DNA of 37,461 bases from assembly GCA_045647885.1 (NCBI GenBank), contig JAZRMX010000020.1:1-37461 (forward strand). The letters run 5' to 3'. The notes below the pieces were generated by a model. It made no database searches and was not told the origin of the DNA. It saw only the letters and a program-made list of their open reading frames with translations. Made by a program: the position numbers and the translations under genes. Positions 23,253 through 32,400 of this stretch are shown here, piece by piece (the stretch's first letter is position 1; each line of letters starts with the position of its first letter). The DNA is from HGM04593 sp045647885. Lineage in GTDB: Bacteria; Bacteroidota; Bacteroidia; Bacteroidales; Bacteroidaceae.

Positions 23253-24617
23253 ATGAATAATAAGTTAGAAGAAAAAGCCCTTGAATACCACGAGGGAGAC
23301 AGACCGGGAAAAATCGAGGTGGTGCCCACCAAGCCTCACGCCACGCCCGAGGATTTATCCCTCGCCTACACACCCGGTGTGGCAGCCCCTGCCGCCGCAA
23401 TAAACAAGGACAGGTGGCAAGCCTACCGCTACACGAACAAAGGCAATCTTGTAGCAATAATATCAAACGGCAGCGCGTTGATGGGGCTGGGCGACAGCGG
23501 AGCATTAAGCTCCAAGCCTGTGATGGAGGGCAAGGCTATGCTATTCAAGATTTATGCCGACATTGATGCTTTCGACATAGAGCTTGCCGAGAAAGAGCCC
23601 GACATCTTCATAAAAACCGTACAGGAGATTTCCCCTACCTTCGGTGCAATAAACCTCGAAGATATTAAAGCCCCGGAATGTTTCTACATAGAGGAACGCC
23701 TGCGTAAGTTGCTCGATATCCCAGTGATGCACGACGACCAGCACGGCACTGCAGTAACCATTGCCGCAGCACTTGCCAATGCCTGTGAAATAGCCCAAAA
23801 AGAGATAAGCACCCTGAAGATTGTGATAAACGGCGCAGGGGCTGCAGCCATTGCAACGGCAAAGACTATTGTCGATACAGGAGTAAAGAGAGAGAATATT
23901 ATAATGCTCGACAGCAAAGGAGTGATAAGCCTTTCACGCGACAGACTCACGCCACAAAAAGCAATTTTTGCCACAGCAGACACCAAGATAAGAACTCTTG
24001 CCGACGCCATAAAAGGGAGAGATGCCTTCATTGGGCTCTCTGTGGGCAATGTTCTCACAAAAGAGATGCTGCAAACAATGAACAGCACACCCATAATATT
24101 TGCTCTTGCCAACCCCACTCCCGAAATAAGCTACCAAGAGGCAAGAGAGGCGCGCCCCGACGCAATAATCGCCACCGGACGCACCGACGCTCCCAACCAG
24201 ATAAACAACGCAATAGCCTTCCCCTACCTCTTCCGCGGAGCACTCGACACCCTTGCCACAGACATAAACCGTGATATGTTGCAAGCAGCCATAAAGGCAA
24301 TTGCCTCGCTTGCCCACGAACCCGTACCCGAGGATATAAAAAAGAGATATTCCACCGACCTTAACTTTGGCAAAGAGTATATAATTCCCAAGATAAGCGA
24401 CAGCCGACTGCTTGTTTCCGTGGCAATGGCAGTTGCACAAGCCGCTATAAAAAGCGGTATTGCCCGACGCAGAATAATATCGTGGAGCGAGTATGAAGAT
24501 ACCTTGCAGTGCCGCATTGAACGGGAAAACCAATATTGCCACCATATGCACAACGGCGGCAAGGAGCAGCTTCATAAAAGATATAACAAAAAGATGGATA
24601 AATTAAACCCGTTATGA
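23253..24617 (+). CDS. NAD(P)-dependent malic enzyme, short form
   Basis: A 454-residue enzyme decarboxylating malate to pyruvate. Motifs: AYTPGVAAP, VAIISNGSALMGLGD, the catalytic and metal region VMEGKAMLFKIYADIDAFD, MHDDQHGTA, the dinucleotide loop INGAGAAAIA and FALANPTPEIS. The malic enzyme fold is complete to about 415, followed by a 40-residue basic, His-rich tail unlike the family. The phosphotransacetylase-like domain found in the ~760-residue bacterial MaeB type is missing. The stop overlaps the next small ORF by 4 bases. Confidence 0.92.
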   Translation: MNNKLEEKALEYHEGDRPGKIEVVPTKPHATPEDLSLAYTPGVAAPAAAINKDRWQAYRYTNKGNLVAIISNGSALMGLGDSGALSSKPVMEGKAMLFKIYADIDAFDIELAEKEPDIFIKTVQEISPTFGAINLEDIKAPECFYIEERLRKLLDIPVMHDDQHGTAVTIAAALANACEIAQKEISTLKIVINGAGAAAIATAKTIVDTGVKRENIIMLDSKGVISLSRDRLTPQKAIFATADTKIRTLADAIKGRDAFIGLSVGNVLTKEMLQTMNSTPIIFALANPTPEISYQEAREARPDAIIATGRTDAPNQINNAIAFPYLFRGALDTLATDINRDMLQAAIKAIASLAHEPVPEDIKKRYSTDLNFGKEYIIPKISDSRLLVSVAMAVAQAAIKSGIARRRIISWSEYEDTLQCRIERENQYCHHMHNGGKEQLHKRYNKKMDKLNPL

Positions 24618-24880
24618 AAAAGATAAAAAGCAACCCACAGGAACTGGTGCTTGCCGTGGAAAAGTTCATAAACAACCTCACGGCACAGGAGAGTGCAAAA
24701 CCTCGTTACAAAAGAAGTATATTTGACTGCATCTCCCCCACATACACCGACGAGGAGGACGAGATATACGAAGATTACAACAGCGACGACCCCTCACCCA
24801 TAGACGAAGAGCCCGAGTACGACACCGACGAGGAACTGTACCTTCTCTACCGACGTGCGGTTTTACTACAGCTTAACTGA
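24614..24880 (+). CDS. Acidic small protein of unknown function
   Basis: An 88-residue protein. It begins with a basic, helix-like part (MKKIKSNPQELVLAVEKFIN) and has a strongly acidic middle (about 46-76, many Asp/Glu). Family not recognised. Its ATG overlaps the stop of the malic enzyme gene (ATGA), so the two are probably co-translated. It has no signal peptide or membrane segment. Confidence 0.6.
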   Translation: MKKIKSNPQELVLAVEKFINNLTAQESAKPRYKRSIFDCISPTYTDEEDEIYEDYNSDDPSPIDEEPEYDTDEELYLLYRRAVLLQLN

Positions 24881-24929
24881 AACGAAATATTTTTTACAGG
24901 AAACAAGAGGTAAAAAACATTTCATTTAC

Positions 24930-24937
24930 TAACTTTG
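24930..24937 (+). promoter_or_regulatory. -7 promoter element before the DUF4494 gene
   Basis: TAACTTTG is an exact match to TAnnTTTG, about 55 bases before the DUF4494 start. No clear TTTG is found 19-21 bases upstream. Confidence 0.45.
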
Positions 24938-24992
24938 TGGTCGCGCAAGAAAAAACGCGCCATTCATATAAACATAAATAAAAGAAAAGAAT

Positions 24993-25436
24993 ATGACACA
25001 AAGTTGGTTCGAAGTAAAAGTAAGTTATGAGCGTGCAGGCGAGAAAGGCTTGAACACTAAAGTAAACGAGGTATATCTTGTACAGGGTTTCAGCTCCACC
25101 GAGATTGAGAAGCGCATCACACTTGAATTGCAGCCCTCGGTAACAGGTGAGTTCACCATAAACGAGATGAAACGTACAAAGTATGGCGAGTTGGTGGACA
25201 GCCCCAGCGAAACTGCCGACAAATGGTTCAAGTGCAAGATTGCGCTTGTAACAATTGACGAGGTTAGTGCAAAGGAGAAAAAGACCTCTGTGGTTATTCT
25301 TGTAAAGGCAGAGGATTGCGCGGGTGCCGTTGCCGGCCTCAACAAGCATATGGAGGATTCTGTTATGGCATACGACCTTGCTTCGGTAAACGAAAGCTCA
25401 ATCGTGGACATTTTCCATTATGAAGCAATACTCTAA
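24993..25436 (+). CDS. DUF4494 domain protein
   Basis: A 147-residue cytoplasmic protein typical of Bacteroidetes: MTQSWFEVKVSYER, a KVNEVYLVQGFSSTEIEKRI segment and a C-terminal SIVDIFHYEAIL. The DUF4494 assignment is from memory of the family. The last 17 bases overlap the yggS start in another frame, so the two genes are likely coupled. Function unknown. Confidence 0.82.
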   Translation: MTQSWFEVKVSYERAGEKGLNTKVNEVYLVQGFSSTEIEKRITLELQPSVTGEFTINEMKRTKYGELVDSPSETADKWFKCKIALVTIDEVSAKEKKTSVVILVKAEDCAGAVAGLNKHMEDSVMAYDLASVNESSIVDIFHYEAIL

Positions 25437-26091
25437 AATAGGAGAAAAGATAGAAAAGATACGCGCGAGCCTGCCACAAGGTGTAACGCTGATAGCAGTC
25501 TCGAAGTACCACCCCATTGAGGCCATTCAGGCCGCATACGATGCAGGGCAACGACATTTCGGCGAGAGCAAGGCGCAAGACCTGGTGGTTAAGCAACAGG
25601 CTTTGCCTGCCGATGTATGCTGGCATTTTATAGGACACCTGCAGAGCAACAAGATAAAATACATTGCTCCGTTTGTGCACCTCATACACAGCATAGACAG
25701 CCTGCGCCTCCTGCAAGAGGTAAACAAGCAGGGTGCAAAGAACGGACGCAGAATTCCCTGTCTGTTACAGATACACATTGCCCAGGAAGATACAAAATTC
25801 GGCTTCACACCCGACGAGTGCCTCGCGATGCTTGAAAGCGGTGAGTGGCGCGCACTCGAGAATATTGAAATACGCGGCCTTATGTGTATGGCAAGCAACA
25901 CCGACGACACCGGGCTGATAAGGAAGGAATTCTCTGCTGTCGGCAAGCTGTTTGCCACTATACGCGACAAATATTTTGCAGGCGGTGGGTTCGATGTTCT
26001 GTCGGCGGGAATGAGCGACGACTACCCCATTGCCATTGAAGAGGGCAGTAACCACATACGCGTGGGTTCATACATCTTTTCCGAGGAGTAA
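25420..26091 (+). CDS. yggS: PLP homeostasis protein (YggS/PLPBP family)
   Basis: A 223-residue TIM-barrel-like protein binding pyridoxal phosphate, resembling the N-domain of alanine racemase. It has the PLP lysine in LIAVSKYHP, then FGESKAQDLVVK, WHFIGHLQSNK and SAGMSDDYPIAIEEGSNHIRVG. Family members buffer PLP and affect amino acid metabolism rather than racemise. It is followed by a strong terminator. Confidence 0.94.
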   Translation: MKQYSKIGEKIEKIRASLPQGVTLIAVSKYHPIEAIQAAYDAGQRHFGESKAQDLVVKQQALPADVCWHFIGHLQSNKIKYIAPFVHLIHSIDSLRLLQEVNKQGAKNGRRIPCLLQIHIAQEDTKFGFTPDECLAMLESGEWRALENIEIRGLMCMASNTDDTGLIRKEFSAVGKLFATIRDKYFAGGGFDVLSAGMSDDYPIAIEEGSNHIRVGSYIFSEE

Positions 26092-26114
26092 AAAACAGAA
26101 ATAACAATTTAAAG

Positions 26115-26143
26115 AGCCTTCCCTTACCGGGAGGGCTTTTTTT
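26115..26143 (+). terminator. Terminator after yggS
   Basis: AGCCTTCCC pairs with GGGAGGGCT over 9 bp (one G-U) around a 5-base loop, followed by seven T. It lies 24 bases after the stop codon. Confidence 0.93.
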
Positions 26144-26248
26144 GTCAGCCCACAAGAGAGCAAATAATTTTCACAACCGTTTTGCACATTTTGAAAAAGA
26201 TTTATTCCTTTTTTACACCAAATGCACATTTTTTATGAAATTTATTAT

Positions 26249-26256
26249 TATTTTTG
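26249..26256 (+). promoter_or_regulatory. -7 promoter element of the acyl-CoA synthetase gene
   Basis: TATTTTTG matches TAnnTTTG exactly and lies about 46 bases before the ATG at 26303. The upstream -33 region is T-rich but has no clear TTTG at the usual distance. Confidence 0.4.
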
Positions 26257-26302
26257 TACAAAATCTCCACCACTTTAAAACAGAAAACAAAAGCATAGAA
26301 AT

Positions 26303-27964
26303 ATGGCAAACGAAAGAAGTTTTACAGGGCTGTACGAAAATAGTTTCAAGGAAAACTGGGAAAGGGCAGCTCTTACCGACTACCGCAGCGGCACTCTGAA
26401 ATATAAAGAACTTGCCGCGCAGATAGCCCGACTGCACATTTTCTATAAAGATTGTGGAATAAAAAAAGGAGATAAGATATCCATTTGCGGCAAAAACTGC
26501 AGCAACTGGGGAGTGGCATTCCTTTCGGTATTCACATACGGCGCCGTAGCCGTACCCATACTGAACGACTTTAAGGAGGACAACATACACCACATAGTAA
26601 ACGACTCCGACTCGCGTATGCTTTTTGTGGGAGCATCGAACCTTAGCAAACTCACTGCTGAGGAGGTGCCCAATCTTGAATGTATACTGAAACTCGAGGA
26701 TTTTTCACTGCACACAAGCAGAAGCAACGCTGCAACAACAGCCCACAAAGAACTTGAAGAAAAATTCACCACAGCCCACCCCGCAGGGTTCACTCCCGAT
26801 GATATATCTTACCACAAAGACTCACCCGACGAGCTTGCAATAATAAACTACACCTCGGGAACAAGCGGTTTTTCAAAAGGAGTGCTCATACCCTACCGCG
26901 CCCTCTACAGCAATATGGAGTTTGCGATAAACGCTGTGCCTTTGATGCCCGGCGACAACGTGCTGTCGATACTGCCTATGGCTCATATGTATGGAATGTC
27001 TTTTGAATTCCTCTATGAGCTCACACGCGGTGTACAGGTATTCTTTCTCACACGCACCCCGAGCCCACGCATTATATTCGATGCCTTGAGCAAGATAAAA
27101 CCCGCCATAATAGTTGCCGTACCGCTTATTATTGAGAAGGTTATACGCAAGACAATATTCCCCAAGCTCAACAAACTGCCTATGCGCATAGCTACCCACA
27201 CACCCATACTCGGCAATCTTATATATAAAAAGATATGCAAGCAATTGATTGCCGCCTTCGGTGGAAATTTCAAAGAAATAATTATTGGAGGAGCCGCGTT
27301 CAGCCCCGATATTGACCGTTTCCTGCACAAAATAAAATTCCCCTACACCGTGGGATATGGAGCGACCGAGTGCGCACCCATAATATGTTACAGCGACTGG
27401 AAAGAGGCCAAAGTGGGGAGCTGCGGCAAACCCGTGGTTAATATGGAGGTAAAAATCGCCAGCAACAACCACACAAAAGAGGCCGGGGAGATTCTTTGCC
27501 GTGGAGAAAACGTGATGCTTGGATATTACAAGAACCCCACCGCCACCGCCGAAGCATTGGATGCAGAAGGATGGTATCACACGGGCGACCTCGGCATATT
27601 CGACAAAGAGGGTTTCCTCTACATAAAAGGGCGATGCAAAAGTATGCTCCTCGGAGCCAACGGACAGAATATCTACCCCGAAGAAATTGAGGCGCGCCTG
27701 AACAACCAGCCCTGCGTAGCCGAATCTCTAGTGATACAAGAGGGAGAAAAACTTATAGGGCTTGTATACCCCGACTACGACAGTATAAAACAGGCCGGCT
27801 ACAACACTAACGACCTCGCAACACTTATGGAACAAAATCGCGTGGAACTCAACAACCAACTCCCGGCATACTCACGTATTTCCACCATACGAATACAGGA
27901 TAAGGAGTTTGAAAAGACTCCCAAAAAGAGTATAAAAAGATACCTGTACCAATCAACAAAATAA
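26303..27964 (+). CDS. Long-chain fatty acid-CoA ligase (AMP-forming)
   Basis: A 553-residue adenylating enzyme of the ANL superfamily that activates fatty acids to acyl-CoA through acyl-AMP. Core motifs occur in order: P-loop INYTSGTSGFSKGVLIP, substrate-region VGYGATECAPII, the GWYHTGDLG hinge region, KGRCKSMLLGANGQNIYPEE and the C-terminal lysine motif KTPKKSIKRYLY. The length is slightly below the ~600 residues of common FadD15-like proteins. Chain-length preference cannot be read. It stands alone with its own promoter and is convergent with the membrane-protein gene downstream. Confidence 0.92.
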   Translation: MANERSFTGLYENSFKENWERAALTDYRSGTLKYKELAAQIARLHIFYKDCGIKKGDKISICGKNCSNWGVAFLSVFTYGAVAVPILNDFKEDNIHHIVNDSDSRMLFVGASNLSKLTAEEVPNLECILKLEDFSLHTSRSNAATTAHKELEEKFTTAHPAGFTPDDISYHKDSPDELAIINYTSGTSGFSKGVLIPYRALYSNMEFAINAVPLMPGDNVLSILPMAHMYGMSFEFLYELTRGVQVFFLTRTPSPRIIFDALSKIKPAIIVAVPLIIEKVIRKTIFPKLNKLPMRIATHTPILGNLIYKKICKQLIAAFGGNFKEIIIGGAAFSPDIDRFLHKIKFPYTVGYGATECAPIICYSDWKEAKVGSCGKPVVNMEVKIASNNHTKEAGEILCRGENVMLGYYKNPTATAEALDAEGWYHTGDLGIFDKEGFLYIKGRCKSMLLGANGQNIYPEEIEARLNNQPCVAESLVIQEGEKLIGLVYPDYDSIKQAGYNTNDLATLMEQNRVELNNQLPAYSRISTIRIQDKEFEKTPKKSIKRYLYQSTK

Positions 27965-27991
27965 AAAAAACACGCGTGTTTTTTTATTTTG
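27957..27991. terminator. Bidirectional terminator containing both stop codons
   Basis: An almost perfect inverted repeat (one bulged base) with the 8-base core CACGCGTG flanked by A and T tracts. The TAA stops of the plus-strand ligase (27962-27964) and the minus-strand membrane protein (27984-27986) sit in mirrored positions of the stem, so one hairpin can end both convergent transcripts. Confidence 0.8.
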
Positions 27992-28712
27992 TTGCTCTAC
28001 GCAACAGCAACATTGTATACATAAAAGGTACAAGATACATAATATCGGAAAAAACCGCAGCACCCTGCTCCGTTACACCGAGCAAAGATAGAAGCCCCAC
28101 ACGCTCGGCACAAGGCACTATTCCGGTCGCAGGAATCACAGCCACAAGTGCCGGAGCATAGAGCGAAAATGCCTCACCTACTGAACGTGCCACATCGACT
28201 ACACTACGATAGTTACCATAGATAAAACCATAAATAATGGTCACAGGCAACACCCCGGCAAAGCAGAGAATTATGCGCCCTTGCAACAAGGGGGAAGTAT
28301 AAAAACTTCCCGTAACACCAAGCAACAGATTCCACGGGTATACGGTACACATAAAAAGCAACAAAAGATAGAGGGCAAATACCACCGCTGCCGCCAACCA
28401 GGCACGTTTCTCTACAAGAGTAAGGGAAGCACCGTGGAAAGCCGCGCGCGCACTCCTTACCATTCCCGAACCGACAAACAGCCCTATTGAGGTTATAAAA
28501 AGCATTATAGTTGCCCACGGGGCAGCATCGAGCGATGTTGATGCAGAACGCACAGCCCAACGCACCCCCTCGAAACTCACAAGCGAAGAGATACCCAGGC
28601 CATCGCCAAGCAACAGCCCTGCCACCTCCATAACCCAGGAAAAGAGCCACACCCCCACAAGCAACAAGGCATAAACAACTGCAGGGTAATAAAAGAATCG
28701 TCGGTTATTCAT
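27984..28712 (-). CDS. Multi-pass membrane protein of unknown function
   Basis: About 242 residues with around six hydrophobic segments (FFYYPAVVYALLLVGVWLFS, ATIMLFITSIGLFVG, AWLAAAVVFALYLLLLFM, IILCFAGVLPVTIIYGF, LYAPALVAVIPATGIV, IMYLVPFMYTMLLL). I have a weak impression of similarity to part of AbgT-type transporters, not enough to call. ATG at 28712 (MNNRRFFYY) overlaps the response regulator stop by 8 bases; ATG at 28733 is the alternative. It is the third gene of the sensor-regulator cluster, so it may be its output or partner. Confidence 0.8.
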   Translation of the reverse strand: MNNRRFFYYPAVVYALLLVGVWLFSWVMEVAGLLLGDGLGISSLVSFEGVRWAVRSASTSLDAAPWATIMLFITSIGLFVGSGMVRSARAAFHGASLTLVEKRAWLAAAVVFALYLLLLFMCTVYPWNLLLGVTGSFYTSPLLQGRIILCFAGVLPVTIIYGFIYGNYRSVVDVARSVGEAFSLYAPALVAVIPATGIVPCAERVGLLSLLGVTEQGAAVFSDIMYLVPFMYTMLLLRRATK

Positions 28713-29427
28713 CGGCTTCAAGATTTTCCACATCAATAATATTCAGCTCCACAGCCCTCACCACAAGGCGCGTAACATTTATTCCTCGTTGCTCATCGTC
28801 GGGGAAAAGACGCATTATAAGGTCGGCCTGACGCTTCTCGAGCGACTTTACACCGAAAGGCATTGTTTTAAGCCCGGCAATCATCTCCTTTGTATAACCA
28901 AGAGCCAAGTGACGCAAGAAGCACTCGTCGTAACGGTCTATGTCATATTTTATAATAGACTTCTTGCGCGTTGCCTCGCGCATAACCCCCTCGCGGAACC
29001 TTTGCACAATTTTCTCTAAAATGGGAGTATTAAAAACAGGCTTCTTGCCTGCCATTACCGCCATAATCTCGTGCCTTGTGAGCAGTTCCCCGGTCTTTAG
29101 AGTTATACCGTCGGCACCGGCATCGAGCACATCTACCCACAGTTTCTCGTTCAACAACTCACCGGTAAAAACAAGCACCTTAACCGTGGGACATTCGCGC
29201 TTTACTCTCTCACAGATGGTTACTCCCACCGTGGTGGAGCCACCAAGCCCCAAGTCGAGCAACAGCAACTGCGGAAGCTCCTTCGCAAGCAAGGGGTAAA
29301 GTTCATCCTCGCACGAAGCAACACCAATTATTTCGGCCTCCGGAATCTCGGAACGGAAAATCTCCTCCGTACCCTTAAGTTCCAGTTTGGCATCCTCAAC
29401 TATTATTACACTGAATTTTTCACTCAT
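28705..29427 (-). CDS. Response regulator with C-terminal helix-turn-helix-like domain
   Basis: A 240-residue protein. Residues about 1-130 form a receiver domain: acidic pair VEDAK, phospho-acceptor Asp in LLLLDLGLGG, Thr in VLVFTGE and Lys in ITLKTGE. Residues about 160-235 (DECFLRHLALGYTKEMIAGL ... SLEKRQADLIMRLF) look like a LuxR-type helix-turn-helix and are probably DNA-binding. Its ATG overlaps the stop of the tandem sensor gene by 4 bases, making it the natural partner of that sensor. Confidence 0.9.
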   Translation of the reverse strand: MSEKFSVIIVEDAKLELKGTEEIFRSEIPEAEIIGVASCEDELYPLLAKELPQLLLLDLGLGGSTTVGVTICERVKRECPTVKVLVFTGELLNEKLWVDVLDAGADGITLKTGELLTRHEIMAVMAGKKPVFNTPILEKIVQRFREGVMREATRKKSIIKYDIDRYDECFLRHLALGYTKEMIAGLKTMPFGVKSLEKRQADLIMRLFPDDEQRGINVTRLVVRAVELNIIDVENLEADE

Positions 29428-32400
29428 AGCATACTCTTTTTCGGCAAAGTAAATAAATACAAGACACCATCATCGGTAGCACGCGCCTCTATGCGGCCAC
29501 CACGTTGCAGAAGAGCATCTTCGTGCAAACGCATAACCTCTTTAGCAACAAGGTATTCCATTCCGGCAAGACCACCGTCGGCAGTTATATTGTTACGCGA
29601 AGGAACAAACATCAACGAAAGAGCCTCTTTCGACAGGCTCAAACGCTTGTCGAGCAGCTCTATGCGCACCACATCACCCTCGTCAACCGCACACAAGCGA
29701 AGCACACCGGAAACCTTATTGTTCAACGAAGCCTCTAAAAGCGACTCGAGCAACGCTTCAAGCATCACTTTGTCGCAGAAGACATTGAGAGAGGTGGGCT
29801 CAACATCGAGCACAATATCCAAAGCTGCCCTTTTGGCCTTGCGCGACACAAAACCACGCATAGCAGCAAACAGGTCGAAAAGAGGAACCTGCACGCAGGA
29901 GAGGTTCACCTGGTCGAGCTGACGCGTTACGCAGTTGCTTAATATTCCAAACACCGATATATAATAATCCATCAGCTCCACCATTGCAGCAACCTTCTCG
30001 CGGCACAATTGCACATCGCCGGCGCCGGCAAGCGCCTGTTCCACAAGTGCCTTTATGCGGCTGGGGTAATAAATTGTTTCGTGCTTTATTACAGACAGGC
30101 AGTTATCCATAACCATATTCTGCACGTGCAGACGATTCTCCTCGAAGCTTACACGCTCGGCATCCTCCTCCACGGCAGCAAGCAGCCTGTAATGCTCGGC
30201 CATACGCACTGTGGAGTGATATGCCACCGAAGCTGCATAGCGCGCCACAAGTTCAAGATTAAGCACCTCGCTCTCGCTTAAGGGGCGCCCCGACTCAAAT
30301 TCAAGCGCACCAACACAATGTTTCTCACCCGAAACGAGTACGGACATTGGGAGAGTAAGCAGCAATTTATCTTCCGACACAAAAGGTTCGCCGCTGTCGC
30401 ACACTGCACGCATATAAAGAGAGGATACTGCTATACCTTTTTCGGGGAACGACACAGCAACACTCTCGTTTTTCAGGAACATTGAAACACGGTCGATGCA
30501 CATAGCCTCGCCAAGAGCAATAAAAATCTCACGCGACATAGAGCCTGCAAGTTCACCCGGTGACAAACGAGCTTCGTTCTTGGAAACGGCAAGCAGACGA
30601 CGGTTAAGGGTAAGGACCATACGGCTTGTCATACGCCCTATAACGGCGTGACGTACATAATAGATTGCATACACGACAAGCATAAGGATAATTACACAAA
30701 GCAACAGCGCTATTGCTGCCTGGCGGGAATTGGCAAGCTGCTGCATATTCTCGTAATGCCCCTCAAGCCCCTTATCCTCGTGTACCAGGCGGTAGAGGGA
30801 TGCATAAATCCCATTATTATAACGATAATCACTCCAACGCTGCAATGCAAGGGCGGCAACAGCAAGTTCGTTACGTATGTCAAGGATATTGAAGTATATA
30901 TCCTCTTTCAATGAGGGTGGGAAAATCTCTTCGCGCCACCAGAGTAGCTCCGCTGCCGTGCCACCGGAGAGCGACAAAGTATCGGTACCGCCAACAACCT
31001 CACGGTAATATCTGTTAAGCCCCGAGATTGCCTGTTCGGCATAGCTATAGGCTGCGTCGTACCTGCCCTCAACGTTGGAGATAAAGACAGAATCGGCACA
31101 GGCGCTCACCTGCGAGAGTATATCACCGGCAAAAGCCGACAATGGCATAGCCATAGCAAGCAGCACCACAATACTGCGAACTACGCCTCGGGGCAAACGG
31201 AAGGAGAAACGGCTACCAGCTCCCTTACGGCTGCTGATATTCATACTGCAAACAGAGAAAATCTCGTCGGTTTTGCGATATTTTTCAATAATACCCTTAC
31301 AGTTCATAAGCCCGAAGCCACCGCCCTTGTTCTTTCCCGAGAGGTCGGCCGACTCACCTATCAAGGCTGCATCGTAAACCTTCTCGCCAAGAATAAGGTC
31401 AATATCATTTTGAGTAAGCCCCACCCCGCTGTCGGTAACAGAGAGTTCCACAAAATTGTCGCTCTCCTGCGCTTCAACAATAATAGAACCGCCCGAAGGG
31501 GTGAACTTTCCGGCATTCTCCACAAGGGTATTTACCATAAAGAGCGTCAATGCTCTGTCGGCACGCACCACTATATCGCTCCTGCGCACATCGAGCATAA
31601 TGCCACGCGCGCTGAAATAAGGCACGCTCTTTTCTATTACATCAAAAATCTCGCGCACCGAGAAACGCTCCACCTGCAGGTTCATCTCGCCACGCCTCAT
31701 CTTTATCCAGCGCTCCAGTATCACATTGTAGTCGGCAAGTTTGTCGGTAAGCTCGGCAACATACTGCAGACGGCGTTCAACGGCAGCCCTCTCTCCGTCG
31801 CACGACAGATGGCGCAATTCGTTCTGTATACGGTCCATATAGGGGCGCATACCATTCACAACCGAGGCCGAGACACGCTTCAAGAGATTCTCCCTCTTAT
31901 ACTCGGCAAGATAAAGTTCGTGGGCAAGGCGTTGTTCCTGGAAACGCAACTGCTCGTCACTAATGTCGGCAATGCGCAAACCCTCCTCAACAGCCACTGC
32001 CACATAAGGCAGCGCCATCTCAAGAATCGCTTTTTTCTCCTCGTCAAGCTCTTTTTCTGCTACAACATACAATGTATAGCTGCGATTACCGGCAACAGGC
32101 GGCAAAGAGAAATTATATATATAAGGAGTTTCACCACACACTTCAAAAGGCGTGGTAAGGGAAAAACGCAGGGAACCAGAAAAACCCTCCATACCCTTGG
32201 AAAGGATTTTGCACACGGAAAGGCAGACAGCCTCTTCGCTGTCAAGTTCGTGGGGAAGAGAGGAGAGGAGCCCTCGTGTCAATTTAAGCAGACGCTTAAG
32301 GTTGGAGGAATACACCTCGTTGCAACGGCGCTGTCTTCTGTTCATCAGCCACAAGAGAAGCGCCACAACCACAAGAGCTGCAACCACAAGCAACGACAGC

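Noticed and set aside
24880..24992. Possible small RNA or riboswitch before the DUF4494 gene
   Set aside because: Apart from the -7 element, only a short GCGC-type inverted repeat is present, too weak to call a structured element.
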